From positions 1 through 43,303 of the forward strand of contig NZ_AOLW01000036.1 of assembly GCF_000336615.1 (NCBI RefSeq): 43,303 bases of DNA. The letters run 5' to 3'. The translations under genes and the position numbers were made by a program. The first letter of the stretch is position 1. The number at the start of each line of letters is the position of its first letter. Source of the stretch: Haloarcula amylolytica JCM 13557 (GTDB lineage Archaea > Halobacteriota > Halobacteria > Halobacteriales > Haloarculaceae). Below, one piece after another: positions 8,394 to 17,403 of this stretch. The notes below the pieces were generated by a model. The model searched no databases, had not been told where the DNA came from, and was given only the letters and a program-made list of their open reading frames with translations.

Positions 8394-9233
8394 ATGACTC
8401 AGCAACAGTCACCGACAGACGGCGGTCCACGAGCGAGCGGCATGCCGATGCTCGGGCTCGGAACGTGGCAGAACGACGACGCAGAACAGTGTGCGGAAAG
8501 CGTCCGGACGGCGCTGGAGGCCGGCTACCGACATATCGACACCGCACAGATATACGACAACGAAAGCGCCGTCGGTGACGGTATCGCCGCGGCCGACGTG
8601 GACCGCGACGATATCTTCCTGGCGACCAAGGTCTGGATCTCGAACCTCTCGCACGACGACGTGATCGAGACGACCGAGGAAAGCCTCGACAAACTCGGCG
8701 TCGATTCGGTAGACCTGCTGTACGTCCACTGGGCGGCGGGCGAGTACGAGCCCGAGGAGACGCTCCCGGCGTTCGACGAACTCGTCGACCGCGGCCTGAT
8801 TGACAACGTCGGTGTCTCGAACTTCGAACCACACCACGTCGAGACGGCGATGGACGTGCTCGATGCTCCGGTGTTCGCAAACCAGGTCGAGACGCATCCG
8901 TTCCTCCAGCAGTCGGAACTCCGCGAGCACGCGGCGGAACAGGACTACGAACTGGTCGCGTACTCCCCGCTGGCACGCGGTGAAGTGTTCGGCCACGATG
9001 TCATCGAACCCATCGCCGACGACCACGACGCGAGCGAAGCGCAGGTCAGCCTCGCGTGGCTCCGCGAGAAGGGCGTGACGGCGATTCCGAAAGCCACGAG
9101 CGAAGCCCATATCACGGACAATCTGGCGAGTCTCGACCTATCGCTGACAGACGACGAAATCAACCGTATCGACAGTATTGAGACAGTCGACCGACGCGTC
9201 GATCCGGACTGGTCGCCCGCCGCCTGGGACTGA
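8394..9233 (+). CDS. Aldo/keto reductase (2,5-diketogluconate reductase type)
   Basis: 279 residues, a complete (beta/alpha)8 reductase. The catalytic tetrad is present: D49 (HIDTA), Y54 (IYDNE), K79 (ATKVW) and H112 (YVHW). The phosphate-binding C-terminal signature AIPKATSEAHITDN favours NADPH. The family reduces aldehydes and ketones, including alpha-keto sugars and methylglyoxal; the substrate here is not shown. Preceded by GGCTTAAAGTC about 27 nt before the ATG, which may be the promoter element of a leaderless transcript. Confidence 0.92.
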   Translation: MTQQQSPTDGGPRASGMPMLGLGTWQNDDAEQCAESVRTALEAGYRHIDTAQIYDNESAVGDGIAAADVDRDDIFLATKVWISNLSHDDVIETTEESLDKLGVDSVDLLYVHWAAGEYEPEETLPAFDELVDRGLIDNVGVSNFEPHHVETAMDVLDAPVFANQVETHPFLQQSELREHAAEQDYELVAYSPLARGEVFGHDVIEPIADDHDASEAQVSLAWLREKGVTAIPKATSEAHITDNLASLDLSLTDDEINRIDSIETVDRRVDPDWSPAAWD

Positions 9234-9379
9234 ATCGATTTCGAGCGTTCCCGGTGGGAGTTGCCGATACGACTGTCGGCCCGTGACACCACGTCTCCCA
9301 CAGCCCTCTTCACATTTCGACCCGTTACACAGGTTATGAGATATCTTCGCTCTAACGGGTGGTCCAACTGACCTGGCCT

Positions 9380-10378
9380 ATGTTGCGGTCCACGTTTTCC
9401 GATCGGCCCTCACTCCCGGCCCGCTATCGTGACAGCGCGTTGTTCGTCCTACTCGCGGTATTGTTCGGCGGCTCGTTCGTCGCGATCAAGACCGGGCTCC
9501 GTGAGCTTCCGCCGGTGCTGTTTGCCGGCCTCCGATTCGACCTGGCAGCGGTGACGCTGCTTGGCTACATCGTCGTTACCCGGCCCCGGTCGACGTGGCT
9601 CCCGCGGACTCGCGAGGACTTCGTTGGAATCGGGATGGCGGCGCTGTTCCTGATCGCGCTCAACAACGGGCTGTTGTTCCTCGGTCAGGGAACGACGACG
9701 CCCGCAGCGGCGTCCGTGATGTACGGCCTGAACCCGATACTCGCCCCCGTGTTCGCCTGGTGGCTGCTGGGCGACCGCCTCTCCTGGATCGGTGCACTCG
9801 GTATCGGTATCGCGCTGAGCGGCGTTATCCTCATCGTGCAGCCGTCGCCGTCGACGTTCACCGATGCGAGCGCTATCGGGCAACTTCTGGTCCTCGGCGC
9901 GGCCGCGGCCGTCGCACTTGGCAGCGTGCTCCTCCAGCGTGTCGGCCCCCAGATGGACAGTACACCGCTGACTGCGTGGGCGATGGCTGTCGGTGCGGTG
10001 CTCCTCCACGTCGCGAGCCTGCTGGTCGGGGAGTCGCCCACGGCCGTCATCGGCATCGGCCCCGAAACGATTGCGAGCATTGTGGCTGTGGGCATCCCCT
10101 CGACGGCAGTCGCGTACGCCATCTACTTCGGCCTCATCAAGCGCATCGGCCCGGTCCGTGCGAACTTGGTCGCGTACGTCGTGCCGATTTTCGCCGCGCT
10201 CATGGGCTGGGTACTGCTGGGCTCGCCGGTGTCACTGTGGACGCTCGTCGGCTTCTTAGTCGTCGTTGCGGGCTTCGCTCTCATCGAGCGTGTGACCATC
10301 CGCATGGAACTGCGCCGGCTCTATCACCGCTTCGAGGAGACATCCTCGTCGAAACAGACGCCGCCGTGTGACGACTGA
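9380..10378 (+). CDS. EamA/DMT-superfamily transporter
   Basis: 332 residues with about ten membrane segments in two EamA repeats (about 15-140 and 160-300). Typical signatures are FGGSFVAIKTGLRELPP in the first repeat and FGLIKRIGPVRANLVAYV in the second. Members export amino acids, nucleobases or other metabolites; this one is unassigned. I chose ATG 9380; a GTG at 9359 adds seven residues. A TATA-like GAGATATC lies near 9337-9345. The C-terminal tail after residue 305 is polar and cytoplasmic. Confidence 0.88.
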   Translation: MLRSTFSDRPSLPARYRDSALFVLLAVLFGGSFVAIKTGLRELPPVLFAGLRFDLAAVTLLGYIVVTRPRSTWLPRTREDFVGIGMAALFLIALNNGLLFLGQGTTTPAAASVMYGLNPILAPVFAWWLLGDRLSWIGALGIGIALSGVILIVQPSPSTFTDASAIGQLLVLGAAAAVALGSVLLQRVGPQMDSTPLTAWAMAVGAVLLHVASLLVGESPTAVIGIGPETIASIVAVGIPSTAVAYAIYFGLIKRIGPVRANLVAYVVPIFAALMGWVLLGSPVSLWTLVGFLVVVAGFALIERVTIRMELRRLYHRFEETSSSKQTPPCDD

Positions 10379-10464
10379 CGTCAGCGGTTGCAGTAGAGCG
10401 ATCACGATCTGGATTTGACGAAACGGGCCCAGCCAATCATGTACTGGCAGCCCCAAGCCACGAT

Positions 10465-11211
10465 ATGGACTCTTCCGACGTGGAGACGGTGTTCGTCGCC
10501 GGAGCCAGCGGCGGGACCGGGCGCGCGACGCTCCGACTGCTCAGTTCGCGCGTGCCGACGGTCCGAGCACTGACCAGCACGCCGTCGAAAACAGACGACC
10601 TGCAAGCGGCCGGCGCTGACGAGGTTGTCGTCGACGACTTGCTGAACCCGGCTGCGTTGGCCGAGGCGCTGTCGGACGTTGATGTCGTCCTGAGCGCCGT
10701 CGGCTCGAACATCACGGACGTCTGGTCCCGGGACGAGTACGTCGACGGTGCGGGGACGATCAATCTCCTCGATGCGGCCGTCGACGCTGGCGTCGATGCG
10801 TTCGTCATGGAATCCGCTATCGGCGTGGGCGACGAGCCGGCCAGTCCGCTCGCGACGGCCTTCGACGTCGTCATCCAACCGATACAACGTGCGAAAGCGG
10901 AGGCCGAGGCCGCGATTCGCGACGCTCCGGTTCGACACACGATCCTCCGCCCGGGCGTGCTCACGAACGGACCGCGAACTGACACCGTCTCCGTCGCCGA
11001 GCCCGGGGCGAAGCTCTGGGGCAGCGTTTCGCGGGCCGACGTGGCCCGACTGATGATCGCATCACCTGTCACACCGGCGGCCGAAGACCGGACGCTGGAA
11101 GTCGTTGCCAGGCCGTCGTTCCCGAACCGCGCGCTGGACATCGAGTGGCGGCTTCCCCGGAGTGGGGGGTCGGAGACCGTGACAGTCGATACCCCGGATG
11201 ACGACCCGTAG
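10465..11211 (+). CDS. NAD(P)-binding atypical SDR / NmrA-like protein
   Basis: 248 residues. The N-terminal dinucleotide motif GASGGTGR is at 13-20; the fold continues as an atypical short-chain dehydrogenase (VDVVLSAVGS near 72-81, then HTILRPGVLTNGP near 166-178). The catalytic Tyr-x-x-x-Lys of classical SDRs is not obvious: the equivalent stretch reads PIQRAKAEAE. It could act as a redox sensor or epimerase-like enzyme. The downstream LLM oxidoreductase starts 50 nt later with its own TATA-like box, so the two may be independent. Confidence 0.85.
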   Translation: MDSSDVETVFVAGASGGTGRATLRLLSSRVPTVRALTSTPSKTDDLQAAGADEVVVDDLLNPAALAEALSDVDVVLSAVGSNITDVWSRDEYVDGAGTINLLDAAVDAGVDAFVMESAIGVGDEPASPLATAFDVVIQPIQRAKAEAEAAIRDAPVRHTILRPGVLTNGPRTDTVSVAEPGAKLWGSVSRADVARLMIASPVTPAAEDRTLEVVARPSFPNRALDIEWRLPRSGGSETVTVDTPDDDP

Positions 11212-11260
11212 TGGGCAATCCACCCGTGTGCAAATACGCCTCCAGCGTGAAAGGCGGCTG

Positions 11261-12184
11261 ATGACTGACGTGGACCACGCGAACGCTGGCTATCGGCGGC
11301 TGTTCGGGGGGGACGGCCTCTCGTTCGGCCTCGGGTTCCCGCTCACGGGCGAAACGGAGTCGACGCCGGATATCGACGCGGAACTCCGGCTCGCAAGCCA
11401 CGCCGAAACAGTCGGCTTCGACGCGCTCTGGGCGCGAGACGTGCCGACGTACTGGCCGCGTTTCGGGGACGCCGGCGGGGCCTTCGACCCGTGGTCGCTG
11501 CTGTCCCACGTCGCCGCACACACCGAGTCGGTGGCGCTTGGCACCGCGAGTATCGTTCTCCCGCTGCGCCATCCCATCCATGTGGCGAAATCGGCCGCAA
11601 CCGTCGACCGGCTCTCCGACGGCCGTCTCGTGCTGGGCGTCGCCTCGGGCGACCGCGACCCGGAGTATCCGGCGTTCGGCGTCGACCCCGAGAACCGGGG
11701 CCAACTCGTCCGTGAAAGCGTCGACGCGCTTCGCGCGCTCTGGCGCGAGGAATACCCGACGCTCGATGGCTCCTGGGGCCACCTCGACGGAGAACTCGAT
11801 GTCCTCCCGAAGCCGACGACGGACACGCTCCCGCTCTTCCCGACTGGTAACGCCAGACAGTCCACGGAGTGGATCGCCGAGAACGGCGACGGCTGGATAT
11901 TCTATCACCTCCCCGAGTCGACGCTTGAGTCGTACCTCGATACGTGGCGGAGCCACGCGTCAGAGAAGCCGTTCACGATTGCCGTTCAGGTCGAGTTCGC
12001 TGCTGATCCGACGGCGGAGCCCGAACCGCTCCACCTGGGCTATCGGGCCGGTGTCGAGTGGTTCCGGGAGTACTTCAGACGGCTCGAAGAGTACGGCCTT
12101 GACCACGTTATCGTCGGACTTCGTGCGGCGGAACCAGAGGCGGCGATGACGACCTTCGCCAGCGAAATCATCGACGAACTGTGA
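11261..12184 (+). CDS. LLM-class flavin-dependent oxidoreductase (luciferase-like)
   Basis: 307 residues, single luciferase-like monooxygenase domain. Recognisable segments are HAETVGFDALWARD (35-55), ALGTASIVLPLRHPIHVAK (about 90-110) and DRLSDGRLVLGVASGD (about 114-130). The family uses F420 or reduced FMN; haloarchaea make F420, so either cofactor is possible. I preferred ATG 11261 over an in-frame upstream ATG at 11198 that overlaps the previous gene, because the TATA-like CAAATACG at about 11230-11237 is 27 nt upstream of 11261. Confidence 0.88.
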   Translation: MTDVDHANAGYRRLFGGDGLSFGLGFPLTGETESTPDIDAELRLASHAETVGFDALWARDVPTYWPRFGDAGGAFDPWSLLSHVAAHTESVALGTASIVLPLRHPIHVAKSAATVDRLSDGRLVLGVASGDRDPEYPAFGVDPENRGQLVRESVDALRALWREEYPTLDGSWGHLDGELDVLPKPTTDTLPLFPTGNARQSTEWIAENGDGWIFYHLPESTLESYLDTWRSHASEKPFTIAVQVEFAADPTAEPEPLHLGYRAGVEWFREYFRRLEEYGLDHVIVGLRAAEPEAAMTTFASEIIDEL

Positions 12185-12301
12185 CTCCAGCCGTCGATAC
12201 CGTTCCTGCGAAACTCGCGGCGGATGACGCTGCCGTCGTTCCAACTGACTGCCTGCCGTATTCCGGTCTGGACTTCCCAGCAACAGCCCTCTGAGCTGGG
12301 C

Positions 12302-12673
12302 TTACGGATCGAACTCGTTCTGCTTGAGCCCTTTCCGGACCGGTTCGTGTTCGGCGTCGGTCGGCGGCGGTGCCGTCACCAGTAACGCCTCCAGTCGACT
12401 CTCCTCGTCCGCTTTGACACCGCGGTCGGTGTCGGCCTCGACGACCACCACGTCGCCCGGTTCGACCGCCCGCTCCGTGTCACCGTCACGGACGATACCG
12501 GTCCCGGACTGGACGTGTATCGCGACATCGCTCGCGGGCGCGTGTACCGGAATAAACTGGCCGGGTTCGAAGTAGCCACAGACGACTTTCATCCGGTCGC
12601 TGCGGAACACTTCGACAGCCGAGAACTGGTCGTCGTCGTATTCCCGGACGGCGTCGAAATCGGTCGCTGTCAT
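12302..12673 (-). CDS. Small cupin-domain protein
   Basis: 123 residues, one cupin barrel: GYFEPGQFIPVHAP (motif 1, one histidine) and EPGDVVVVEADTDRGV (motif 2). The metal-binding histidines are partly missing: motif 1 keeps H but the usual second H is replaced. It may bind a small ligand without metal. It is transcribed away from the haem-copper oxidase gene, with a 279-nt shared upstream region. A longer frame continuing upstream into the oxidase gene is an antisense shadow. Confidence 0.8.
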   Translation of the reverse strand: MTATDFDAVREYDDDQFSAVEVFRSDRMKVVCGYFEPGQFIPVHAPASDVAIHVQSGTGIVRDGDTERAVEPGDVVVVEADTDRGVKADEESRLEALLVTAPPPTDAEHEPVRKGLKQNEFDP

Positions 12674-12886
12674 CGCGCGTCCTCCCGATAATTGTACTCT
12701 CGAAGAACTACAGGGCCGAAGTCGCGGCCGGTCGATGCGGACTGGCTCGAACGTCGGCAGGTGCGTGAACTCGCTCGCTGTTGGTTTCGGTGCTGTGGGT
12801 GCATCGCGAGGAGTTCCGACCGCACGACGGAAAGCCTCGGTCCCGAACCGCTTCGTCTGTAGTCGCGCCGCTTCGTACTCTGGATG

Positions 12887-12894
12887 CATATAAA
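12887..12894 (+). promoter_or_regulatory. TATA-like box for the oxidase subunit I gene
   Basis: CATATAAA, a good archaeal TATA element, would start transcription near 12920, about 35 nt before the ATG at 12953. A second candidate GTATAAAG at 12937-12944 is too close to that ATG and would fit only a later start. The shared upstream region 12674-12952 holds nothing else that I can support. Confidence 0.45.
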
Positions 12895-12952
12895 CCGTCT
12901 CCGAACATCTTCCCGATAAGAACCACGGGCAGTCCGTATAAAGACCCTCCAA

Positions 12953-14695
12953 ATGGTGTCTGTAGGCGCATTGGCGACGACAGTACTGATGGCGGTACTG
13001 CTCGTCGGTATCGCTGGGATACTCGTACGGATCGAAGACTGGCGGTCGTATACGATTGCGATCGGTGGCGGCCACGGGACGCACGAACGCACCCACGCGG
13101 AGAAGCCGAGCGGGATTCTCCGGTGGCTGACGACGGTCGACCACAAAGACATCGGGATTCTCTACGGCGTGTTCGCCGTCGTCGCGTTCGCCTGGGGCGG
13201 TATCGCCGTGGTTCTGATGCGGTTCGAACTGCTGTACCCCGCTGAGGACTTCCTCAGTGCCAGTGCCTACAACGGCCTCCTGACGACCCACGGCATCACG
13301 ATGCTGTTCCTGTTTGGGACGCCAATGCTTGCGGCGTTCTCGAACTACCTGATCCCGCTACTCATCGGGGCCGACGACATGGCCTTTCCGCGAATCAACG
13401 CCATCGCGTTCTGGTTGTTGCCGCCGGCGGCGCTGCTCATCTGGGGTGGCGTCCTCGGCGGGCCGTTCCTCGAAAACATCGAACCGGCACAGACCGCCTG
13501 GACGATGTACACACCGCTGTCGATCGAACAGCAGAACCCCGGCGTGGACCTGATGCTGCTCGGCCTCCACCTCTCGGGCGTCGCGGCGACGATGGGGGCG
13601 ATCAACTTCATCGCGACAATATTCACCGAACGGAGCGAGGACGTGACATGGGCCACCCTCGATATCTTCTCCTGGACTGTCCTGGTGCAGTCCGCACAGA
13701 TCCTGTTTGCCTTCCCGCTGCTGGGCAGTGCGCTGGTCATGCTCCTGCTCGACCGCAATCTCGGGACGACGTTCTTCACGCTGGACGGCGGCGGCCCGCT
13801 GCTGTGGCAGCACCTGTTCTGGTTCTTCGGGCACCCCGAGGTGTACATCCTCGTCCTCCCGCCGATGGGACTGGTGAGCTACATCCTGCCGAAATTCTGC
13901 GGGCGGAAGCTGTTCGGCTTCAAGTTCGTCGTCTACTCCACGCTGGCGCTCGGAGTCCTCTCCTTCGGCGTCTGGGCCCATCACATGTTCGCGACCGGCA
14001 TGGACCCTCGACTACGGGCCTCGTTCATGGCGGTCTCTATCGCCATCGCCATCCCGAGCGCGGTGAAGACGTTCAACTGGATGGCGACGATGTGGAACGG
14101 CGCGTTACGGACGACCGCGCCGTTCCTCTTCTGTGTCGGGTTCGTCGGGAACTTCATCATCGGCGGCGTTACCGGCGTGTTCGAGGCCGCCATCCCCGTC
14201 GACCTCATTCTCCACGACACCTACCACGTCGTCGCGCACTTCCACTACGTCATCATGGGCGGCATCGCCTTCGCCGTCTTCGCTGGCATCTACTACTGGT
14301 TCCCGCTGTACACCGGTCGGTGGTATCAGCGGTCGCTGGCGAAGTGGCACTTCTGGCTGACGCTTGTCGGCACGAACGTTACGTTCTTCCCGATGGTCCT
14401 GCTCGGCTACGCCGGGATGCCCCGCCGGTACGCCACGTACGCTCTGACCGCTGGCCCGGTGGACCTGTTTACGCTCCTGCACCAACTGGCGACGCTTGGC
14501 GTCGTTCTGCTGGTCATCGGCCAACTCATCTTCGTCTGGAACCTCGTGACCTCGTGGCTGGAGGGACCACTGGTCAGGGACGGCGACCCCTGGGACCTGG
14601 CGGCGACGGACCAGTTCCCCCGGGAGTTCGCCTGGTTCGAGCGCGAGCGGCTCCCGGCGCTGGCCGACGGCGGCGAAGAACCGACCGGGGATTGA
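12953..14695 (+). CDS. Haem-copper oxidase subunit I (cytochrome c oxidase CoxA-type)
   Basis: 580 residues. All metal ligands are present: H113 (low-spin haem, TTHGITML), H294 and Y298 in GHPEVYIL (CuB and cross-linked Tyr), H343-H344 (WAHHM, CuB), H429 (high-spin haem) and H431 (low-spin haem) in VAHFHYV. E296 of the D-pathway motif is present, indicating an A-type oxidase. It reduces O2 to water in the cytoplasmic membrane. About 55 residues precede the usual start of the fold (TTVDHKDIG): one extra membrane segment (5-27) and a His/Gly-rich loop (38-50). No subunit II, III or assembly gene lies nearby, so partners must be encoded elsewhere. Confidence 0.94.
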   Translation: MVSVGALATTVLMAVLLVGIAGILVRIEDWRSYTIAIGGGHGTHERTHAEKPSGILRWLTTVDHKDIGILYGVFAVVAFAWGGIAVVLMRFELLYPAEDFLSASAYNGLLTTHGITMLFLFGTPMLAAFSNYLIPLLIGADDMAFPRINAIAFWLLPPAALLIWGGVLGGPFLENIEPAQTAWTMYTPLSIEQQNPGVDLMLLGLHLSGVAATMGAINFIATIFTERSEDVTWATLDIFSWTVLVQSAQILFAFPLLGSALVMLLLDRNLGTTFFTLDGGGPLLWQHLFWFFGHPEVYILVLPPMGLVSYILPKFCGRKLFGFKFVVYSTLALGVLSFGVWAHHMFATGMDPRLRASFMAVSIAIAIPSAVKTFNWMATMWNGALRTTAPFLFCVGFVGNFIIGGVTGVFEAAIPVDLILHDTYHVVAHFHYVIMGGIAFAVFAGIYYWFPLYTGRWYQRSLAKWHFWLTLVGTNVTFFPMVLLGYAGMPRRYATYALTAGPVDLFTLLHQLATLGVVLLVIGQLIFVWNLVTSWLEGPLVRDGDPWDLAATDQFPREFAWFERERLPALADGGEEPTGD

Positions 14696-14870
14696 TCTCC
14701 GAGTTCTTCTGGTTTCCCGTTCGCGGTACCCTTCTTGGTTGTTCTACGGCCACCTCTAGAGTGGTATAGAACCGTTATCACACCCAGTTTGAAACGGTCA
14801 ATACAACTCAAGCAGTAAATGAGCTTGAGAATTGGTCGGACTGGACGACTCAATATGGGCGGGAAATCTA

Positions 14871-14896
14871 CTATATTTACGGGAATATTTTTATTC
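14871..14896 (+). promoter_or_regulatory. vapBC promoter: TATA box and palindromic operator
   Basis: CTATATTTAC at 14871-14880 is a TATA-like box. Directly after it GAATA-TTTT-TATTC (14883-14896) is a perfect palindrome, embedded in a looser GGGAA...TTCCC pair (14881-14902). The position between the TATA box and the ATG at 14923 suits binding by the VapB antitoxin for autoregulation. The 14696-14870 stretch is AT-rich and holds no gene that I can support. Confidence 0.5.
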
Positions 14897-14922
14897 TTTC
14901 CCACACTAAGGCTGAATACGTC

Positions 14923-15189
14923 ATGTCGAAGACGACAGACGAACGAGGACGGATCTACCTCCCGAAGGATGTCCGCGACCGGTTCGGTGACCAGTATCGT
15001 ATCGTTGAACTCCCGAGCCACGTCGCACTCTTCCCAGTTGACGAGGACCCGCTAGAGGGGCTCCGAGCGGCCGTTGGCGATGCCTTTGCAGAGACAGAGG
15101 CCGACAAGCTGAAAACTGAATCGCGGAAGGCGATCTCACGAGAGGTTCAAGAGGAAGCGGAAGATCGGACACAGGATGGCGAGGCGTAA
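14923..15189 (+). CDS. vapB: AbrB/VapB-type antitoxin
   Basis: 88 residues. The N-terminal swapped-hairpin domain (about 4-45) has ERGRIYLPKDVRDRFGDQYR and VELPSHVALFPVDEDP, typical of archaeal AbrB-like antitoxins. The C-terminal half (55-88) is a charged helix that should wrap the toxin. It ends 3 nt before the toxin GTG start, so the pair is co-translated. It probably represses its own promoter at the palindrome just upstream. Confidence 0.88.
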   Translation: MSKTTDERGRIYLPKDVRDRFGDQYRIVELPSHVALFPVDEDPLEGLRAAVGDAFAETEADKLKTESRKAISREVQEEAEDRTQDGEA

Positions 15190-15192
15190 GTC

Positions 15193-15594
15193 GTGTACGT
15201 TGAAACTGACTTTCTCACCGCACTGTTGAAGGACGACGACTGGCTTCAGGACGCCGCAGTCCGCGCCCTCGAAGAACACGATGACATACATACCTCGATA
15301 CTCGCGTACGCCGAGGTTCTGGTGCTGTTCTACGACCGTGAGGCGGCCGAGTACGAGATCGATGCGCCGCGGGCAATTACCAACCTGCTCGAACTGGTTC
15401 CAATCGTGCCGGAAGAGCACGAGGACGCGGTTCTGGCCGCCGCGGCGTTCCTCGACGAGTACGATCTCACCCCGTTCGATGCACTCCACGCTGGACTCGT
15501 CACAACCGGCGAAGAGCGAGTCCTTTCGACCGAGCAGGACTACGACACTGTCGGCCTCGACCGCACATCGTTGGAACCTGCGCCCTCTGAGTGA
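15193..15594 (+). CDS. vapC: PIN-domain ribonuclease toxin VapC
   Basis: 133 residues, a complete PIN domain. Acidic metal-site residues are D6 (ETDFL), E41 (AYAEV), D96 (TPFDALHA) and D116 or D118 (STEQDYD). VapC toxins cleave tRNA or rRNA and are held inactive by VapB. Start is GTG 15193, because the frame opens there immediately after the antitoxin stop. The active site looks intact. The AT-rich region upstream suggests the pair was acquired as a unit. Confidence 0.88.
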   Translation: MYVETDFLTALLKDDDWLQDAAVRALEEHDDIHTSILAYAEVLVLFYDREAAEYEIDAPRAITNLLELVPIVPEEHEDAVLAAAAFLDEYDLTPFDALHAGLVTTGEERVLSTEQDYDTVGLDRTSLEPAPSE

Positions 15595-15697
15595 AGATGG
15601 TAGATACGCAGACCGACTGTGCAGCTTGTTCAGTCTACACTGCCTGAAATCAATAGCCTGTGACGAGTTGTCTGACACCCTGTCTCCGTCTGCTACC

Positions 15698-16300
15698 CTA
15701 CTCCGAGATGTCCGGATACGACTGCCGACCGCCCTGTGACTTCCTGGCGACCAGTTGGGCGGTGGCTGCGGTCGTCCCGTCCCTCGTCGCGGTGCGTTCG
15801 TCGTAGTGCAACACCGTCAGGTCGAGTCCGGCCCTGAGCAGTTCGTTCGAGGCGAACCGGTACCGGTCCCCGGAGGGGCCGCCGTCCACGTCGTCGGTCG
15901 TCCGGAGGTGGTGCTGGATGAACAGACAGCCGCCGTCGGCCAGCGCCTCGATAATGTCGGGGAGGCGGTCGACGGGGCGATAGAAGCTAATGGTGATGAG
16001 GTCGTACCTCGACGCCGGATACGCGAACGAGTCGAGGTCCGCCTGTATCCACTCGATATCGTCTTCGACGCCCGCTTCGCGTGCATTTTCACGGGCAATG
16101 TGCAGCCCCGCACGCGATTGGTCGACCGCATCGACGCGGTACCCGGCCGCTGCGGCCGGAAGCGCGTTCCGCCCCGTCCCGGTTGCGATATCAAGCGCTC
16201 GTCCCGGTGGAAAGGTCGGCAGGTATCGTTCTAACACCGGATGTGGGTCCGGGCGCTGTGGGTACGTACCCGCTCGGTATCGCTCGTCCCAGGTCGTCAT
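15698..16300 (-). CDS. Class I SAM methyltransferase (TehB/thiopurine type)
   Basis: 200 residues. Begins with WDERYRAGTYPQRPDP, the N-terminal cap typical of TehB-like or thiopurine-type methyltransferases, then motif I LDIATGTGRNALPAA and VDAVDQS. ATG 16300 is chosen since WDERY is the usual start of this family; in-frame starts further upstream overlap the divergent hydrolase gene. Substrates in the family include metalloid oxyanions and small thiols. The gap to vapC is 103 nt. Confidence 0.85.
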   Translation of the reverse strand: MTTWDERYRAGTYPQRPDPHPVLERYLPTFPPGRALDIATGTGRNALPAAAAGYRVDAVDQSRAGLHIARENAREAGVEDDIEWIQADLDSFAYPASRYDLITISFYRPVDRLPDIIEALADGGCLFIQHHLRTTDDVDGGPSGDRYRFASNELLRAGLDLTVLHYDERTATRDGTTAATAQLVARKSQGGRQSYPDISE

Positions 16301-16432
16301 GGCTCCGTCAACCGCCCGCCGAACCATGAAGCCTGTGGGCTGTGACACAGCTCTTGCGTTGCTTCCCGTTTCCGGACGCGACAATCTCAACTGACTTATC
16401 GGCACACCTGTACCTATCCACAAGCTGTAGCC

Positions 16433-17278
16433 ATGGACAGTCAAACGGGTGTGACCAGACGGCGCCTGCTCATCGCTCTCGGAAGCGGACTCGGTCTGCT
16501 CGGGGGCGGCGGTGCCTACGTGTACTGGTCGCTACAGGGCGACTCGGGCGGGTACACTGCACCGGACTCACAGCCGGTCGTCACTACGCGCGGGCTCCTC
16601 GACGCGGCGGAGGGGCCAGCCTTCGAGACTGGTGGCATGTGGTCGTTCGACGACGCGTCGGAGGTGTTCCTGTTCGTCCACGGATTCAGTACCGACGCCG
16701 AGAGGGCGCGCGACAATGCCTATACGGCGCAGGTAGCGCTCGACGGAACACGGCCCACACCGGTTATCGCGTACAGTTGGGATTCCGATGTCGAGTGGGT
16801 GCAGGCGAAGGACAACGCCGAGGCGAACAGTACCCACCTCGCTCAGTGGCTGGTCGAGTGGGCCGAAACCGACGGCCGGCCGGTCCATTTGCTCGCTCAC
16901 TCACTTGGTGCGCGGGTGACCGGTGAGACCCTCCGGGAGCTAGCCAAGCGAGGGGTGCCAGACGCGCTTGCTTCGGTGTCACTGCTCGGCGGCGCTATCC
17001 CCTACGATAGCGTAACTACAGACGGTCGTTACGGCGACGCCATAGCGGCCGTTGACGCTCCGGTGTCGAACTTCTACAGCCACAACGACAAGGTCCTCTC
17101 GTGGGTGTACCGAGCGTCGGACCGGACACACGCTGTGGGCCACGCTGGAACCCGCGATGCGGGGCCGCCTCCCGACGGCTATCAGGACGTGGATGTCACT
17201 GATCTCGTAGCCGATCACTACTCGTACTTCGAACCGGATGCGGGCTGTTTGCCGCGGGTCGTCGCCGAACTCGGGTAG
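16433..17278 (+). CDS. Exported or membrane-anchored alpha/beta hydrolase (lipase/esterase-like)
   Basis: 281 residues. The N-terminus has a twin-arginine-like motif TRRRLL (8-13) followed by a Gly-rich hydrophobic stretch (14-33), pointing to Tat export, usual for folded proteins in haloarchaea. The mature part has the oxyanion segment FVHGFS (82-87) and nucleophile elbow AHSLGAR with S157. The Asp and His of the triad are not certain; candidates are in YSHNDKV and the C-terminal DHYSYF. Resembles DUF900-type or lipase-like hydrolases acting on esters. Divergent from the methyltransferase, whose start is 132 nt away. Confidence 0.82.
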   Translation: MDSQTGVTRRRLLIALGSGLGLLGGGGAYVYWSLQGDSGGYTAPDSQPVVTTRGLLDAAEGPAFETGGMWSFDDASEVFLFVHGFSTDAERARDNAYTAQVALDGTRPTPVIAYSWDSDVEWVQAKDNAEANSTHLAQWLVEWAETDGRPVHLLAHSLGARVTGETLRELAKRGVPDALASVSLLGGAIPYDSVTTDGRYGDAIAAVDAPVSNFYSHNDKVLSWVYRASDRTHAVGHAGTRDAGPPPDGYQDVDVTDLVADHYSYFEPDAGCLPRVVAELG

Positions 17279-17403
17279 GCTGTCGAGGGGAACTCAGCGA
17301 CCAAATTCGTGTTCCCTGCCGCTCCGGTCACACAGCGAACAGTCGCTATATATCCAGTTTGACCGTCCCGGAGACACTTACCCGTCTACCGAGAGAACAA
17401 GGT

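Noticed and set aside
7762..8976. 404-codon minus-strand frame over the membrane protein and aldo/keto reductase genes
   Set aside because: Arg/Pro-rich shadow; the plus strand carries the intact catalytic tetrad.
12674..13291. N-terminal extension of the cupin frame
   Set aside because: Reads antisense into the oxidase gene and has no conserved sequence; the cupin fold starts at the ATG at 12673.
13648..14769. Plus-strand frame inside the oxidase gene
   Set aside because: Out-of-frame shadow of the subunit I gene.
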